A DNA stretch of 64,000 bases from the NCBI GenBank assembly GCA_965204925.1, contig OZ242021.1:1860001-1924000 (forward strand). The letters are read 5' to 3'. Numbering within the stretch: the stretch's first letter is position 1; every line of letters starts with the position of its first letter. This DNA is from G963663315 sp965204925 (lineage in GTDB: Bacteria > Pseudomonadota > Gammaproteobacteria > Arenicellales > Poriferihabitantaceae). The translations under genes were made by a program, and so were the position numbers. Shown piece after piece: positions 30,540-38,530 of this stretch. The notes beneath the pieces were generated by a model. It was not told the DNA's origin, did not search any database, and was given only the letters and a program-made list of their open reading frames with translations.

Positions 30540-30616
30540 TGGTGGCTACGCCCTGACTTGAACAGGGGACCCCATCATTATGAGTGATGTGCTCTAACCG
30601 GCTGAGCTACGTAGCC
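30540..30616 (-). tRNA. tRNA-Met (CAT), elongator type
   Basis: 77 nt on the minus strand. Acceptor GGCTACG pairs with CGTAGCC, anticodon stem-loop CATCACTCATAATGATG with anticodon CAT, and CCA is encoded. The first base pairs normally, so it is not an initiator tRNA. Confidence 0.93.
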
Positions 30617-30720
30617 ATTGCCTGAGGGAACCTGCAAGATTGCTCTGGTAAGGCAGGGCTGCGGAGCGTACCGCAATCGGTAGTTTGATGCAACAACCGT
30701 TGACAGAACCTGTGCAAATT

Positions 30721-30749
30721 TTGACTTGCAAATCCGTTCGGGCTAGAAT
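30721..30749 (+). promoter_or_regulatory. sigma70-type promoter of the signalling–cobalamin run
   Basis: TTGACT (30721–30726), 17-bp spacer, TAGAAT (30744–30749). It is placed 24 bp before the first gene of the partner-switch cassette. The next 7.5 kb of plus-strand genes are nearly contiguous and may depend on it. Confidence 0.7.
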
Positions 30750-30772
30750 TTTGCGGCAACAGATTCAGAGCA

Positions 30773-31258
30773 TTGTGCTTGCCTGTGCGGGTAGTTTCCC
30801 CTGCAATTCAATCGCTGTTAAATCGGGATAATCCATTGACTGCCGTTTCCCTGACTCCGGACCTGACCTCGATCGGTGAGCTGGAACTGGTTCTGGAAGA
30901 GTTTGCGAGCAAGCATGAATTGCCCACTTCGCTGCGCTTGCGCCTGAATCTCATACTTGAAGAATTGATCACCAATAGCGTAGACTACGGTCTGCAAGCT
31001 GTAGAAGCGCCCGAGTTGAATATCCGTCTGTCTGTGGACGACGGCTTTGTTACCGCTTCTCTGGAAGACAATGGCAGCGAGTTCAACCCGTTTGAAGAGG
31101 TGCCCGAGGCAGATACGGCGTCGGGGTTGTCGGAGCGCCCGATAGGTGGTTTGGGTGTGTTGTTAACGAGAGAGTTGGCTGATGAATATACTTACGGGAG
31201 AACAAATGAACGTAATTGTATCACCCTACGATGCAAAGTAACTGGAGAAGGCGAATGA
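30773..31258 (+). CDS. HATPase_c_2 anti-sigma-factor-like serine kinase (RsbW/SpoIIAB type)
   Basis: 161 residues from TTG at 30773; GTG at 30785 or TTG at 30836 are alternatives because the conserved domain begins near SLTPDLTSIGELEL. GHKL ATP-binding boxes: N box LILEELITNSVDYG, G1 box LEDNGSEFNP and G2 box IGGLGVLLTRELADEYTY. Such kinases phosphorylate a STAS partner and may bind a sigma factor or another target. Its stop overlaps the STAS gene start (ATGA), so the two are translationally coupled, as in known kinase–antagonist pairs. Confidence 0.85.
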   Translation: MCLPVRVVSPAIQSLLNRDNPLTAVSLTPDLTSIGELELVLEEFASKHELPTSLRLRLNLILEELITNSVDYGLQAVEAPELNIRLSVDDGFVTASLEDNGSEFNPFEEVPEADTASGLSERPIGGLGVLLTRELADEYTYGRTNERNCITLRCKVTGEGE

Positions 31259-31632
31259 CAGAACAGGTTAAGCAAGGTCAGGACAAGTTGACGGTGAAGA
31301 CGGAGACGGCGGCGGTCGCTTCCGGGGAGGCCTTTATTATCTGTCCGTGTGGTCGTGTGGATGGCAGTACGGTGGGCATCCTGGACGAGGCGGTACGGGG
31401 CTTCCCGGAGGAGGGAGGCGGCATCCTGATATTCAATTTCGCGGACATGGAATATATCAGCAGCGCGGGGTTGCGGGTTTTGTTGCTGAGTGCCCGCAAG
31501 ATGCAGTCGAGCGGAGGCAAGGCGTTATTTTGTGGATTGGCGCCACACATTATGCAGGTATTCGAGATTAGTGGATTCAGTTCGATACTGGACATTCGGG
31601 AAAGTCTGGCCGATGCGCTCGCAGCGGCCTGA
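31255..31632 (+). CDS. STAS-domain anti-anti-sigma factor-like protein (RsbV/SpoIIAA type)
   Basis: 125 residues from ATG at 31255, which has GGAGAAGG just upstream and overlaps the kinase stop by two bases; an in-frame ATG at 31216 lies inside the kinase gene. The STAS core is FNFADMEYISSAGLRVLLLSARKM, with the phosphorylatable serine at 69 or 70. By family rule it is phosphorylated by the upstream kinase and dephosphorylated by the downstream PP2C protein. There is an N-terminal tail of about 20 residues rich in K, T and E. Confidence 0.87.
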   Translation: MTEQVKQGQDKLTVKTETAAVASGEAFIICPCGRVDGSTVGILDEAVRGFPEEGGGILIFNFADMEYISSAGLRVLLLSARKMQSSGGKALFCGLAPHIMQVFEISGFSSILDIRESLADALAAA

Positions 31633-31713
31633 ACGTTGACGCTGAACATTGTCGTGAGCGCCGGTCGCGCACAAACGGCCCGTGCCGGAATTGATTAGCC
31701 AGGGGGACTGGCC

Positions 31714-32898
31714 ATGAATGCGCCGTCAGTCCGGGTATTGGTCGTAGACGATGAAGAAGACCTGGAATTGCTCGTTCGCCAGAAGTTTCGACGCCGCATT
31801 CGCAAAGGGGAACTGGACTTTTTGTTTGCTCACAACGGCATGGAGGCCTTGCAGACGCTGGAAGTGAACCCCGATGTGCATCTCGTGTTATCGGACATCA
31901 ACATGCCGGTCATGGACGGGCTTACACTGCTGAGCCGGCTGGCTGTCAACAATCCGGATGTGCAGGCGGTGATCGTTTCCGCGTATGGAGACATGGCCAA
32001 CATTCGTACAGCCATGAACCGCGGAGCCTTTGATTTTCTGACCAAGCCGATCGATTTCAGCGATCTCGAGATCACGATAGAAAAGACGATCAGGCATGTG
32101 CGCGCCATGCAACTTGCCCTGGAGTCGCGTGACCGGCTGGTTGCAATCAGGCAGGAACTGGAATTCGCGCGTCAGGTACAGGATTCGGTACAACCGAAGG
32201 CGCTGCCGGATAGAGAAACCCACCAGGTCAGCGCCCTGATTATACCGGCGCGTGAAATTGGCGGTGATTTCTACGATTACTTCTATCTTGACGACAACCA
32301 TCTTGGCGTCGTCATTGCCGATGTTTCCGGCAAGGGGGTTCCGGCGGCCTTGTTCACCATGCTCACGCGGGCCTTGTTGAAGGCTTCTCTTGATGTTAAC
32401 CGGACGCCGGCGCAATGTCTGTGCATGGTCAACGACCTTTTGTGTGAGGACAACGATTCCTGTATTTTCATCACACTTTTTTTCGGATCGCTGGATATCC
32501 GCAGTGGAGAGTTCACGTATTGCAATGCGGGCCACAATCCGCCCCGCCTCATACATGCGAATGCGGAAATCGAGGAGTTGCCCGGCTCTGGAGATATGGT
32601 TCTGGGTATCATGGCGGGGCATCAGTTCAGCGATGCGCAGGTTCGGTTGCATCCCGGAGACACCATATTCCTGTACACGGACGGGGTTACGGAAGCTGAG
32701 GATGCCGGTTCCGGGGAGTTTGGAGAAGAGCGTCTGGACCGCGTCCTGTCGGAGATGGCGACGGGAAATGCACAGGAAATGGCCGAGGGAGTGGTGCTTG
32801 CTGTACGCCAATTCGTTGCCGACGCAGAGCAATCGGACGACATCACGTGTCTGGTCGTACGGTTGCGCGCGACACTTGACGCGATTTCAGGCAAATAG
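31714..32898 (+). CDS. response regulator with PP2C (SpoIIE/RsbU-type) serine phosphatase output
   Basis: 394 residues. Receiver domain first (VLVVDDEEDLELL, phosphorylated Asp61 in LVLSDINMPVMDG, KPIDF lysine), a short linker helix (QELEFARQVQDSVQPKALP), then a PPM phosphatase domain with metal-binding aspartates in REIGGDFYDYF and IADVSGKGVPAALFT, FFGSLDIRSGEFTYCNAGHNPP, LYTDGVTEAED and QSDDITCLVV. It should dephosphorylate the STAS protein when its receiver is phosphorylated, flipping the switch. No cognate histidine kinase is adjacent. 81 bp after the STAS gene. Confidence 0.92.
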   Translation: MNAPSVRVLVVDDEEDLELLVRQKFRRRIRKGELDFLFAHNGMEALQTLEVNPDVHLVLSDINMPVMDGLTLLSRLAVNNPDVQAVIVSAYGDMANIRTAMNRGAFDFLTKPIDFSDLEITIEKTIRHVRAMQLALESRDRLVAIRQELEFARQVQDSVQPKALPDRETHQVSALIIPAREIGGDFYDYFYLDDNHLGVVIADVSGKGVPAALFTMLTRALLKASLDVNRTPAQCLCMVNDLLCEDNDSCIFITLFFGSLDIRSGEFTYCNAGHNPPRLIHANAEIEELPGSGDMVLGIMAGHQFSDAQVRLHPGDTIFLYTDGVTEAEDAGSGEFGEERLDRVLSEMATGNAQEMAEGVVLAVRQFVADAEQSDDITCLVVRLRATLDAISGK

Positions 32899-32910
32899 TT
32901 TCGGGTCGAA

Positions 32911-33867
32911 GTGGACAAGCCTGCGCGGGGAGCGGATAGCGGGCGCGCGGCGCTCGAACAGCCCCTGGAAGAGTTGAAGCTGCGTGAAATGTGGGCCCGG
33001 CAGCGGCTCAGACTGGTGGAAAGGCTGGCCGCTGAGCTGAAGGACAAGAATGCGCTCCTGGAGAAGGTCCTGGAAGAACGCAAGCTGCGTGAAATTTCAG
33101 CCCGGCAGCGGCTCAGACTGGTGGAAAGGCTGGCCGCTGAGCTGAAAGACAAGAATGCGGCTCTCGAATGCACGATGCAGGACTTGCGGGAGGAAAAAGA
33201 CCGTTCGGAACAACTTCTGCTGAATATCCTGCCGCGGGAGATTGCCGCCAGACTGCGCGCGGGGGAATCTGAAATAGCGGATATATTTCCGTCGATCACC
33301 GTTTTGTTTGCTGATATCGTCGGCTTTACAGAGCTCACCGAGCGCCTCGGAGCGAAGGAGATCGTGCGTGTACTGGGGGAGATATTTGCAATATTCGATT
33401 CCCATCTCGAAACCTGGGGCATTGAGAAAATCAAGACGATCGGCGACGGTTACATGGCGGCAGGCGGACTTTCCGGGGAGGCGCCCGACCATTATCGAAA
33501 AACGGCGAATTTTGCGCTCACCATCCGCGACCAGTTCCGCGCCTGGTCCAGTCAGAATGATCTGGGACTGAAACTGAGAATTGGCATGCATGCAGGACTG
33601 GCGGTGGCTGGAATCGTAGGCAAGCAACGGTTCTGCTACGATATCTGGGGTGATGTCGTGAATGTGGCCAGCCGTATGGAGACCACCGGTCGACCCGGCG
33701 GTATCCATGTTTCAGAGTCCATTTACACGCTGTTGCAGGATTCCTTCGTGTTCGAAGAGGTTGGAGGGGTGCAAATCAAGGGTAAGGGCCTGATGCACAC
33801 GTGGTTGCTGCACTCGGCGCTGTCCGTCCCGCAACCGGTTGCCATGCAGCCGGCAGAGGTCTGTTGA
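32911..33867 (+). CDS. class III adenylate/guanylate cyclase with N-terminal coiled coil
   Basis: 318 residues from GTG at 32911. The N-terminal 100 residues form a coiled coil containing a 35-residue duplication (LREMWARQRLRLVERL... and LREISARQRLRLVERL...). The catalytic domain is complete: metal aspartates Asp135 (FADIVGFTELTERL) and Asp179 (IGDGYM), adenine-selecting Lys175 and Asp244 (CYDIWGD), and transition-state Asn251 and Arg255 (NVASRME). These favour adenylate over guanylate cyclase. No membrane segment, so cytosolic. It follows the PP2C gene by 12 bp and precedes cobU by 6 bp; it may be the output, or a parallel sensor, of the partner switch. Confidence 0.9.
   Translation: MDKPARGADSGRAALEQPLEELKLREMWARQRLRLVERLAAELKDKNALLEKVLEERKLREISARQRLRLVERLAAELKDKNAALECTMQDLREEKDRSEQLLLNILPREIAARLRAGESEIADIFPSITVLFADIVGFTELTERLGAKEIVRVLGEIFAIFDSHLETWGIEKIKTIGDGYMAAGGLSGEAPDHYRKTANFALTIRDQFRAWSSQNDLGLKLRIGMHAGLAVAGIVGKQRFCYDIWGDVVNVASRMETTGRPGGIHVSESIYTLLQDSFVFEEVGGVQIKGKGLMHTWLLHSALSVPQPVAMQPAEVC
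32979..33159 (+). repeat. in-frame direct repeat in the cyclase coiled coil
   Basis: About 76 bp from 32979 recurs from 33084 with only a few changes (offset 105 bp, 35 codons). It lengthens the coiled coil by five heptads without changing frame, which suggests a recent duplication. Confidence 0.85.
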
Positions 33868-33873
33868 TCGCTT

Positions 33874-34398
33874 ATGATAGAGCTGATTGTCGGAGGCGCT
33901 CGCAGCGGCAAGAGCCGCTATGCTCTCGATCATGCAAAAGGCAGTGACGCCAACCTGTGTTTTGTCGCTACGGCACAATCCGGGGAGGCGGCGAATGATC
34001 AGGAAATGGCGGCGCGCATACTCAGGCATCAGCGCGAACGAGGACCCGAATGGCAGTTGATTGAGGAGCCATTCAGTCTTTCGGCGCTGACCGGCAGGTT
34101 CTCGGAAAAAGACGCGGTAGTCGTTGATTGCCTGACACTCTGGTTAAGCAACTGGCTTTGCCGGCAATCGCCGGCAGGGTGGCAACAGGAAAAAGAGTCG
34201 TTTTTGTGCGGCCTGCGGCGCTCGCCGGCAACGTGGTTTCTGGTGTCGGGTGAAACAGGACTGGGCGTTGTCCCGACTTCAAGCCTGGGCAGGCGGTTTG
34301 TCGATGAAAGTGGCTGGCTTCACCAGGAGCTTGCGTCTATAGCCGACCGCGTCGTGATGATCCTGTTCGGACTGCCGCAAACCCTCAAGCCACAGTGA
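33874..34398 (+). CDS. cobU: adenosylcobinamide kinase / adenosylcobinamide-phosphate guanylyltransferase
   Basis: 174 residues. P-loop GGARSGKS at residues 7–14, FVATAQSG, HQRERGPEWQLIEEP (the histidine region that carries GMP) and VDCLTLWLSN. It activates adenosylcobinamide to its GDP form in nucleotide-loop assembly of vitamin B12. It starts 6 bp after the cyclase stop, so it is probably in the same transcript. No cobalamin riboswitch can be placed in that gap. Confidence 0.94.
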   Translation: MIELIVGGARSGKSRYALDHAKGSDANLCFVATAQSGEAANDQEMAARILRHQRERGPEWQLIEEPFSLSALTGRFSEKDAVVVDCLTLWLSNWLCRQSPAGWQQEKESFLCGLRRSPATWFLVSGETGLGVVPTSSLGRRFVDESGWLHQELASIADRVVMILFGLPQTLKPQ

Positions 34399-34429
34399 TC
34401 GGCAGGCCGGAGCGAGCGCCATTATTGAA

Positions 34430-35473
34430 ATGACTCCCTGGTATGCGGAGAAAAGCAGGCGCCCGGATGAGAGTATATCCGGACAGGCGGCCGGCCGGCA
34501 GTTGACCCTGACCAAGCCTCCCGGTTCGCTGGGGCGACTGGAAACGATTGCGATTCGGCTGGCAGCCATGCAGGGGCGGATTGCGCCGTCCGCGGACCCG
34601 GTCGAGATTGCCGTTTTCGCCGCGGACCATGGGGTTGCCAATGAGGGAGTGAGCGCTTTCCCCCAGGCGGTCACCACGGAAATGCTCAGGAATTTCGTCC
34701 GCGGCGGGGCTGCAATCAGTGTCATGGCCAGACAGTTGAACGCCGGCCTGACGGTGGTCAACGCCGGTACGCTTAGCGAACAGAAATTCGGTTCTCCCGT
34801 GGTGGACCGGCCGATTGGGAAAGGCACGGGAAATATCATGATCGAATCGGCAATGAGCCGGCGGCAGTGTCTGGCGGCGTTGCAGTTGGGGAAAGACATC
34901 GCGGCCGGTTTCGGGCGGAGCACGGCTATTGTCATTGGCGGCGACATGGGGATTGCCAATACCACCTCTGCCGCCGCCCTGGCGGTGGCTTACCGGGTTG
35001 CAGACGCCGTGCGCCTGGTCGGACCGGGCGCTGGTCTGGATGCCCGCGGGGTGCGCCACAAGCTGTCAGTTGTTGAAAGGGCGGTCGCCAGGGTGGGCGC
35101 CCATGACGATGCCCTGGGATTGCTGGCAGAACTGGGAGGGTTTGAAATCGCGGCGCTGACCGGTTATTTCATCCATGCCGCGCAAAGGGGGATAGCGACC
35201 CTCGTTGACGGGTTTGTCTCTTCGGCGGCTGCCCTCGCCGCTTGCAAAATCAACCCGTCAGTCAGAGCGTGGATGTTGTTTGCCCACACTTCGGCAGAAC
35301 CCGGCCATCAGTTCATCCTGCGGGCGCTTGCAGCCGAGCCTTTATTGTCTCTCGGCATGCGCCTCGGAGAGGGCAGCGGAGCGGCCATTGCCGTGCCCCT
35401 GCTGCGTTCGGCCTGTGCGCTGCAAAATGAAATGTCAACATTTGCCGAGGCGCAGGTCTCCGGTCGTGAGTAG
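34430..35473 (+). CDS. cobT: nicotinate-nucleotide–dimethylbenzimidazole phosphoribosyltransferase
   Basis: 347 residues, the usual length. Makes alpha-ribazole 5'-phosphate. Motifs: LTKPPGSLGRLE, FAADHGVANEGVSAFPQ, GGDMGIANTTSAAAL and the catalytic-glutamate segment MRLGEGSGAAIA near the end. Lies 31 bp after cobU and overlaps the next gene. Confidence 0.96.
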   Translation: MTPWYAEKSRRPDESISGQAAGRQLTLTKPPGSLGRLETIAIRLAAMQGRIAPSADPVEIAVFAADHGVANEGVSAFPQAVTTEMLRNFVRGGAAISVMARQLNAGLTVVNAGTLSEQKFGSPVVDRPIGKGTGNIMIESAMSRRQCLAALQLGKDIAAGFGRSTAIVIGGDMGIANTTSAAALAVAYRVADAVRLVGPGAGLDARGVRHKLSVVERAVARVGAHDDALGLLAELGGFEIAALTGYFIHAAQRGIATLVDGFVSSAAALAACKINPSVRAWMLFAHTSAEPGHQFILRALAAEPLLSLGMRLGEGSGAAIAVPLLRSACALQNEMSTFAEAQVSGRE

Positions 35474-36098
35474 TCGTATTCAGGTGGACTGTACGCGGAT
35501 TGACATCCTGCGCCACGGTGAGCATGTACTGGGCGACGCCATTTGCGGGGTGACCGACCCCGAGCTTTCCGCAAGCGGCTGGCAGCAACTGCGCATGCAG
35601 ACGACGCGGCTTGAGCAGGCCGATTGCGGCTGGGATCTGTGTGTATCCTCCCCCCGCAAAAGATGTGTGTCGTTTGCGCGGGATTTCAGCGAACGCCGCC
35701 GGATCGACTGCATTGTTGACGATGGTTTTGCCGAGGTGGATTTCGGCGAATGGGAAACGCTGTCGTTCGCGCAGATCTCGACGAGGTATCCCGGTCAATG
35801 GAAATCCTGGATCGGCCAGCCTGACCGGCCTGCGCCCCATGGCGGCGAGGTTTACGCCGATTTTCTGGGGCGCGTGCATCAGGCGTTTGCCCGGCTGACA
35901 GAAGCGTATCGGGGGAAGCGGATTGTCCTGTTCGCGCACGGCGGTGTAATCCGCGCTGTACTGCACAGCGTGCTCGACCTGAAACCGGATTCTCTGCGTC
36001 GTTTCAACATCCCTTACGCTTGCCACAGCCGGATTCTCGTTTATCATCAGGAAGACCGGCAAAACTGGTATCAGCTTGACAGCCATAATACCCGGTGA
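35466..36098 (+). CDS. cobC: alpha-ribazole phosphatase, histidine phosphatase family
   Basis: 210 residues from GTG at 35466, which overlaps the cobT stop by 8 bp; a longer frame from 35205 would lie inside cobT and is rejected. Histidine phosphatase signature DILRHGEHVLGD with the catalytic His in RHG, EVDFGEWETLSFAQI, and the second catalytic His in LFAHGGVIRAVL. Removes phosphate in the last step of the nucleotide-loop pathway. Assigned to cobC from family and its place between cobT and cobS. Confidence 0.87.
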   Translation: MSSRIQVDCTRIDILRHGEHVLGDAICGVTDPELSASGWQQLRMQTTRLEQADCGWDLCVSSPRKRCVSFARDFSERRRIDCIVDDGFAEVDFGEWETLSFAQISTRYPGQWKSWIGQPDRPAPHGGEVYADFLGRVHQAFARLTEAYRGKRIVLFAHGGVIRAVLHSVLDLKPDSLRRFNIPYACHSRILVYHQEDRQNWYQLDSHNTR

Positions 36099-36126
36099 CG
36101 CACATTATCCTGTGAAGGAGAAGCAC

Positions 36127-36879
36127 ATGCTGAACGAATTTCTCCAGGCGCTCGGGTTTCTGACCCGCATCCCTCCCGGTCGAAATTTTTCACATCAGTC
36201 CGAACTCGCCGGCGCTGCCGTAACGTGGTATGGTTGCACAGGTATGCTTTGCGGGACGGCGCTCGTTGTTTTCGGCGCGGTCTTGCAAGGCTGGATGGCG
36301 GTTCCTCCCGAACTTGCGGCCGTACTGACGCTGTTTTTCTGGGTCGGGCTCAGCGGGGCGCTGCATATGGACGGCCTGGCGGATTGTGGCGATGCCTGGG
36401 TGGGAGGATTCAACCGACAGCGATTCCTGGAGATCATGAAGGATACACGGTGCGGGGTCGGCGCAATCGTATTCCCCGCTCTGGTTTTGATCATCAAGGC
36501 AGTCGCATTGATCGTCCTGTTCAGGCAGGGCGCGTTGCTTGCCGTTCTGTTTTCCCTGGCCATCGCGCGAATAACGTTGTCGATCGCGATCGTCAGATTT
36601 CCTTATGTGCGGGAGTCGGGAGCGGGGTCGGCGTTGTCCGCAAGTCTTGATCCGCGCGCTATCCTGTTTACCGGAGTTATGGTTTGTTTGATTCTCGGCG
36701 TCATTTCCCTGCCCGCGCTTGTCGTCTCCGTGATCGGCAGCGCTCTTGGATTTGCCCTGGTATGGTGGGCGCTGGGCAGGAAGGCCGGAGGGTTTACCGG
36801 AGATATTTATGGCGCCCTCGTGGAAATTTGTGAGGCTGCCGTGCTGGTATCCCTGACAGCATTGCCTGTCAGTCAATAG
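36127..36879 (+). CDS. cobS: adenosylcobinamide-GDP ribazoletransferase (cobalamin synthase)
   Basis: 250 residues from ATG at 36127 (GAAGGAG 7 bases upstream). Integral membrane protein with about six hydrophobic segments and the family motifs LGFLTRIPP, the metal-binding HMDGLADCGDAWVGG and DTRCGVGA. Joins the upper (lower-ligand) and corrin halves of B12. ATG at 36076 would overlap cobC. Only the salvage/late genes are here; no corrin-ring genes are in the window, so the cell may import cobinamide or hold the rest elsewhere. Confidence 0.94.
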   Translation: MLNEFLQALGFLTRIPPGRNFSHQSELAGAAVTWYGCTGMLCGTALVVFGAVLQGWMAVPPELAAVLTLFFWVGLSGALHMDGLADCGDAWVGGFNRQRFLEIMKDTRCGVGAIVFPALVLIIKAVALIVLFRQGALLAVLFSLAIARITLSIAIVRFPYVRESGAGSALSASLDPRAILFTGVMVCLILGVISLPALVVSVIGSALGFALVWWALGRKAGGFTGDIYGALVEICEAAVLVSLTALPVSQ

Positions 36880-36894
36880 TGGAGCAAGTTTGTG

Positions 36895-38256
36895 ATGAAT
36901 AAAGTATTTCCGCGATCCCCGGGAACGGATATTCCGGTGGCAATGACAGGACAGGGCTGCTATCTTACCGATAGCGACGGCAAACAATATCTGGATGGGT
37001 CCGGGGGCGCCGCGGTATCCTGCCTCGGTCATGGTGACCGCGAAGTGATCGCAAGAATCAGCGAGCAGATGCAGCAATTAGCCTTTGCGCATACCGCGTT
37101 TTTTACCAGTGAACCGGCCGAGGAGCTGGCTGACCTGCTGATTCGCCATGCTCCTGCCGGGCTTGACCGCGTGTACTTTGTGTCGGGTGGTTCCGAAGCG
37201 ATGGAGGCGGCTATCAAGCTGGCGCGGCAGTATTTTCTGGAAAAGGGGGAAACAGCAAGATATCGGGTGATTTCGCGCCGGCAAAGCTATCATGGCGCGA
37301 CTCTGGGCGCTTTGGCGGCAGGTGGAAGCAACTGGCGCCGCCAACCGTTCGCGCCGTTGCTTATGGAGACCGGATATATCAGCCCGTGCTATGCCTGGCG
37401 CGGGCAGAGAGAGGGGGAGTCGGAGTTCGCTTATGGACAACGGGTAGCGAATCAGCTGGAACATGAAATCCGGTCAGTCGGGACTGAGCGGGTCATGGCG
37501 TTTATTGCAGAGACGGTAGTCGGGGCAAGCCTCGGCGCCGTGCCTGCCGTGGACGGCTATTTCAAGCGTATCCGGGAAATATGTGACCGCTATGGCATTT
37601 TGTTGATTCTCGACGAGGTCATGTGCGGTATGGGTCGTACCGGTTCGCTGTATGCCTGTGAACAGGAGGGTATCGCGCCGGATATCATGACCATTGCCAA
37701 GGGACTTGGCGCGGGGTATCAACCGATTGGCGCGACGCTGTGCAGCCGGGAAATTTACCGGACCATCGAGCGGGGCAGTGGGATCTTCGCGCACGGACAC
37801 ACTTATCTCGGACATCCGGTTGCCTGTTCCGCCGGACTGGCCGTTGTCAATGCCCTGATCGAGCGCAACCTGATCGGGCGTTGCATGGAACAGGGGGCGA
37901 AACTGCACGCTGCGCTTGCCACGCGATTTGCATCCCACCCGTATATAGGCGATATCCGCGGCAGGGGGCTGTTTCGCGGACTGGAAATTGTGCGGGATAA
38001 ATATACCAAGGAACCTTTTGACCCTTGCCTGGGTCTGCACAGGAAGATAAAGAAGGCCGCGTTTGACGCAGGGCTGATCTGCTACCCGATGGGCGGCGCT
38101 GTGGACGGTTACAAAGGCGACCATATCCTGCTGGCGCCGCCCTTCATCATCGAAGAGAATCAGATTGATGAACTATGCGAGAAGCTGAACGTTGCCATTA
38201 ACGCGGCAACCGGATATTCATTATCATTACCCGGACGTCATCCTCACGCGGGATGA
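36895..38256 (+). CDS. class III PLP-dependent aminotransferase, substrate unknown
   Basis: 453 residues. YLDGSGGAAVSCLGHGD at the start, VYFVSGGSEAMEAAIKLARQ (PLP phosphate site), RRQSYHGATLGALAAGG, LDEVMCGMGRTGSLYA and the PLP lysine in TIAKGLGAGYQPIGATL, then GDIRGRGLFRGLEIV. Close to the omega-aminotransferases of the aspartate-aminotransferase-family annotation (YhxA-like), distinct from the Tpa-like gene upstream. 15 bp after cobS, so probably last gene of that run; cobS context gives no hint of substrate. Followed by 274 bp before the giant gene. Confidence 0.87.
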   Translation: MNKVFPRSPGTDIPVAMTGQGCYLTDSDGKQYLDGSGGAAVSCLGHGDREVIARISEQMQQLAFAHTAFFTSEPAEELADLLIRHAPAGLDRVYFVSGGSEAMEAAIKLARQYFLEKGETARYRVISRRQSYHGATLGALAAGGSNWRRQPFAPLLMETGYISPCYAWRGQREGESEFAYGQRVANQLEHEIRSVGTERVMAFIAETVVGASLGAVPAVDGYFKRIREICDRYGILLILDEVMCGMGRTGSLYACEQEGIAPDIMTIAKGLGAGYQPIGATLCSREIYRTIERGSGIFAHGHTYLGHPVACSAGLAVVNALIERNLIGRCMEQGAKLHAALATRFASHPYIGDIRGRGLFRGLEIVRDKYTKEPFDPCLGLHRKIKKAAFDAGLICYPMGGAVDGYKGDHILLAPPFIIEENQIDELCEKLNVAINAATGYSLSLPGRHPHAG

Positions 38257-38278
38257 AAAAAGTTTACTACTGGCGAGG

Positions 38279-38296
38279 CAGGAATTATAATTCCTG
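38279..38296. promoter_or_regulatory. perfect 18-bp palindrome, possible operator
   Basis: CAGGAATTATAATTCCTG is its own reverse complement. It lies 23 bp after the aminotransferase stop with no T-run, so an operator is likelier than a terminator. The bound regulator is unknown. Confidence 0.5.
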
Positions 38297-38477
38297 ATTA
38301 TTATCGGCGAAAATAACCGAGCTCTATAGTCTTTACATTCGTTAATGAAGTGGTGATGTAAGTTGCTGTCGGGGATTTGAATCGTGAGCCATGATGAACA
38401 GCGCAGGTACAGGGCGCCATACAGCTTGTCGCAGTTGCCCGGGAACAGGGCGTTCTGTGCGCTAATGCACATTTCTA

Positions 38478-38502
38478 CCCCCCCCCCCCCCCCCCCCCCC
38501 CC
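38478..38502 (+). repeat. homopolymer tract of 25 C (candidate phase-variation switch)
   Basis: An uninterrupted run of 25 C. With this length the frame from GTG 38384 or ATG 38465 passes through as eight prolines and joins the giant ORF 28 bases before its signal-peptide ATG; loss or gain of one or two C would break that joint. The exact count may be affected by sequencing. Confidence 0.9.
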
Positions 38503-38530
38503 GAAATTGCGGCGGGCTGAATTGGTGGGT

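Larger units (their letters stand above)
38257..38530 (+). promoter_or_regulatory. leader region of the giant repeat-protein gene
   Basis: 274 bp. It holds an 18-bp palindrome (38279–38296), a weak promoter-like pair (TTTACA near 38331 with GATGTA 17 bp on), in-frame alternative starts (GTG at 38384, ATG at 38465) after a TGA at 38378, and a run of 25 C at 38478–38502. Whether translation begins here or at 38531 decides whether the C-run is coding or untranslated. Confidence 0.6.

Noticed and set aside
30617..33873. Cobalamin riboswitch upstream of the cob genes
   Set aside because: I looked for a conserved B12-box-like element before cobU and before the cassette and could not support one.
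35205..35465. Upstream extension of the cobC frame
   Set aside because: It lies inside cobT and has no homology to histidine phosphatases; GTG at 35466 is the better start.
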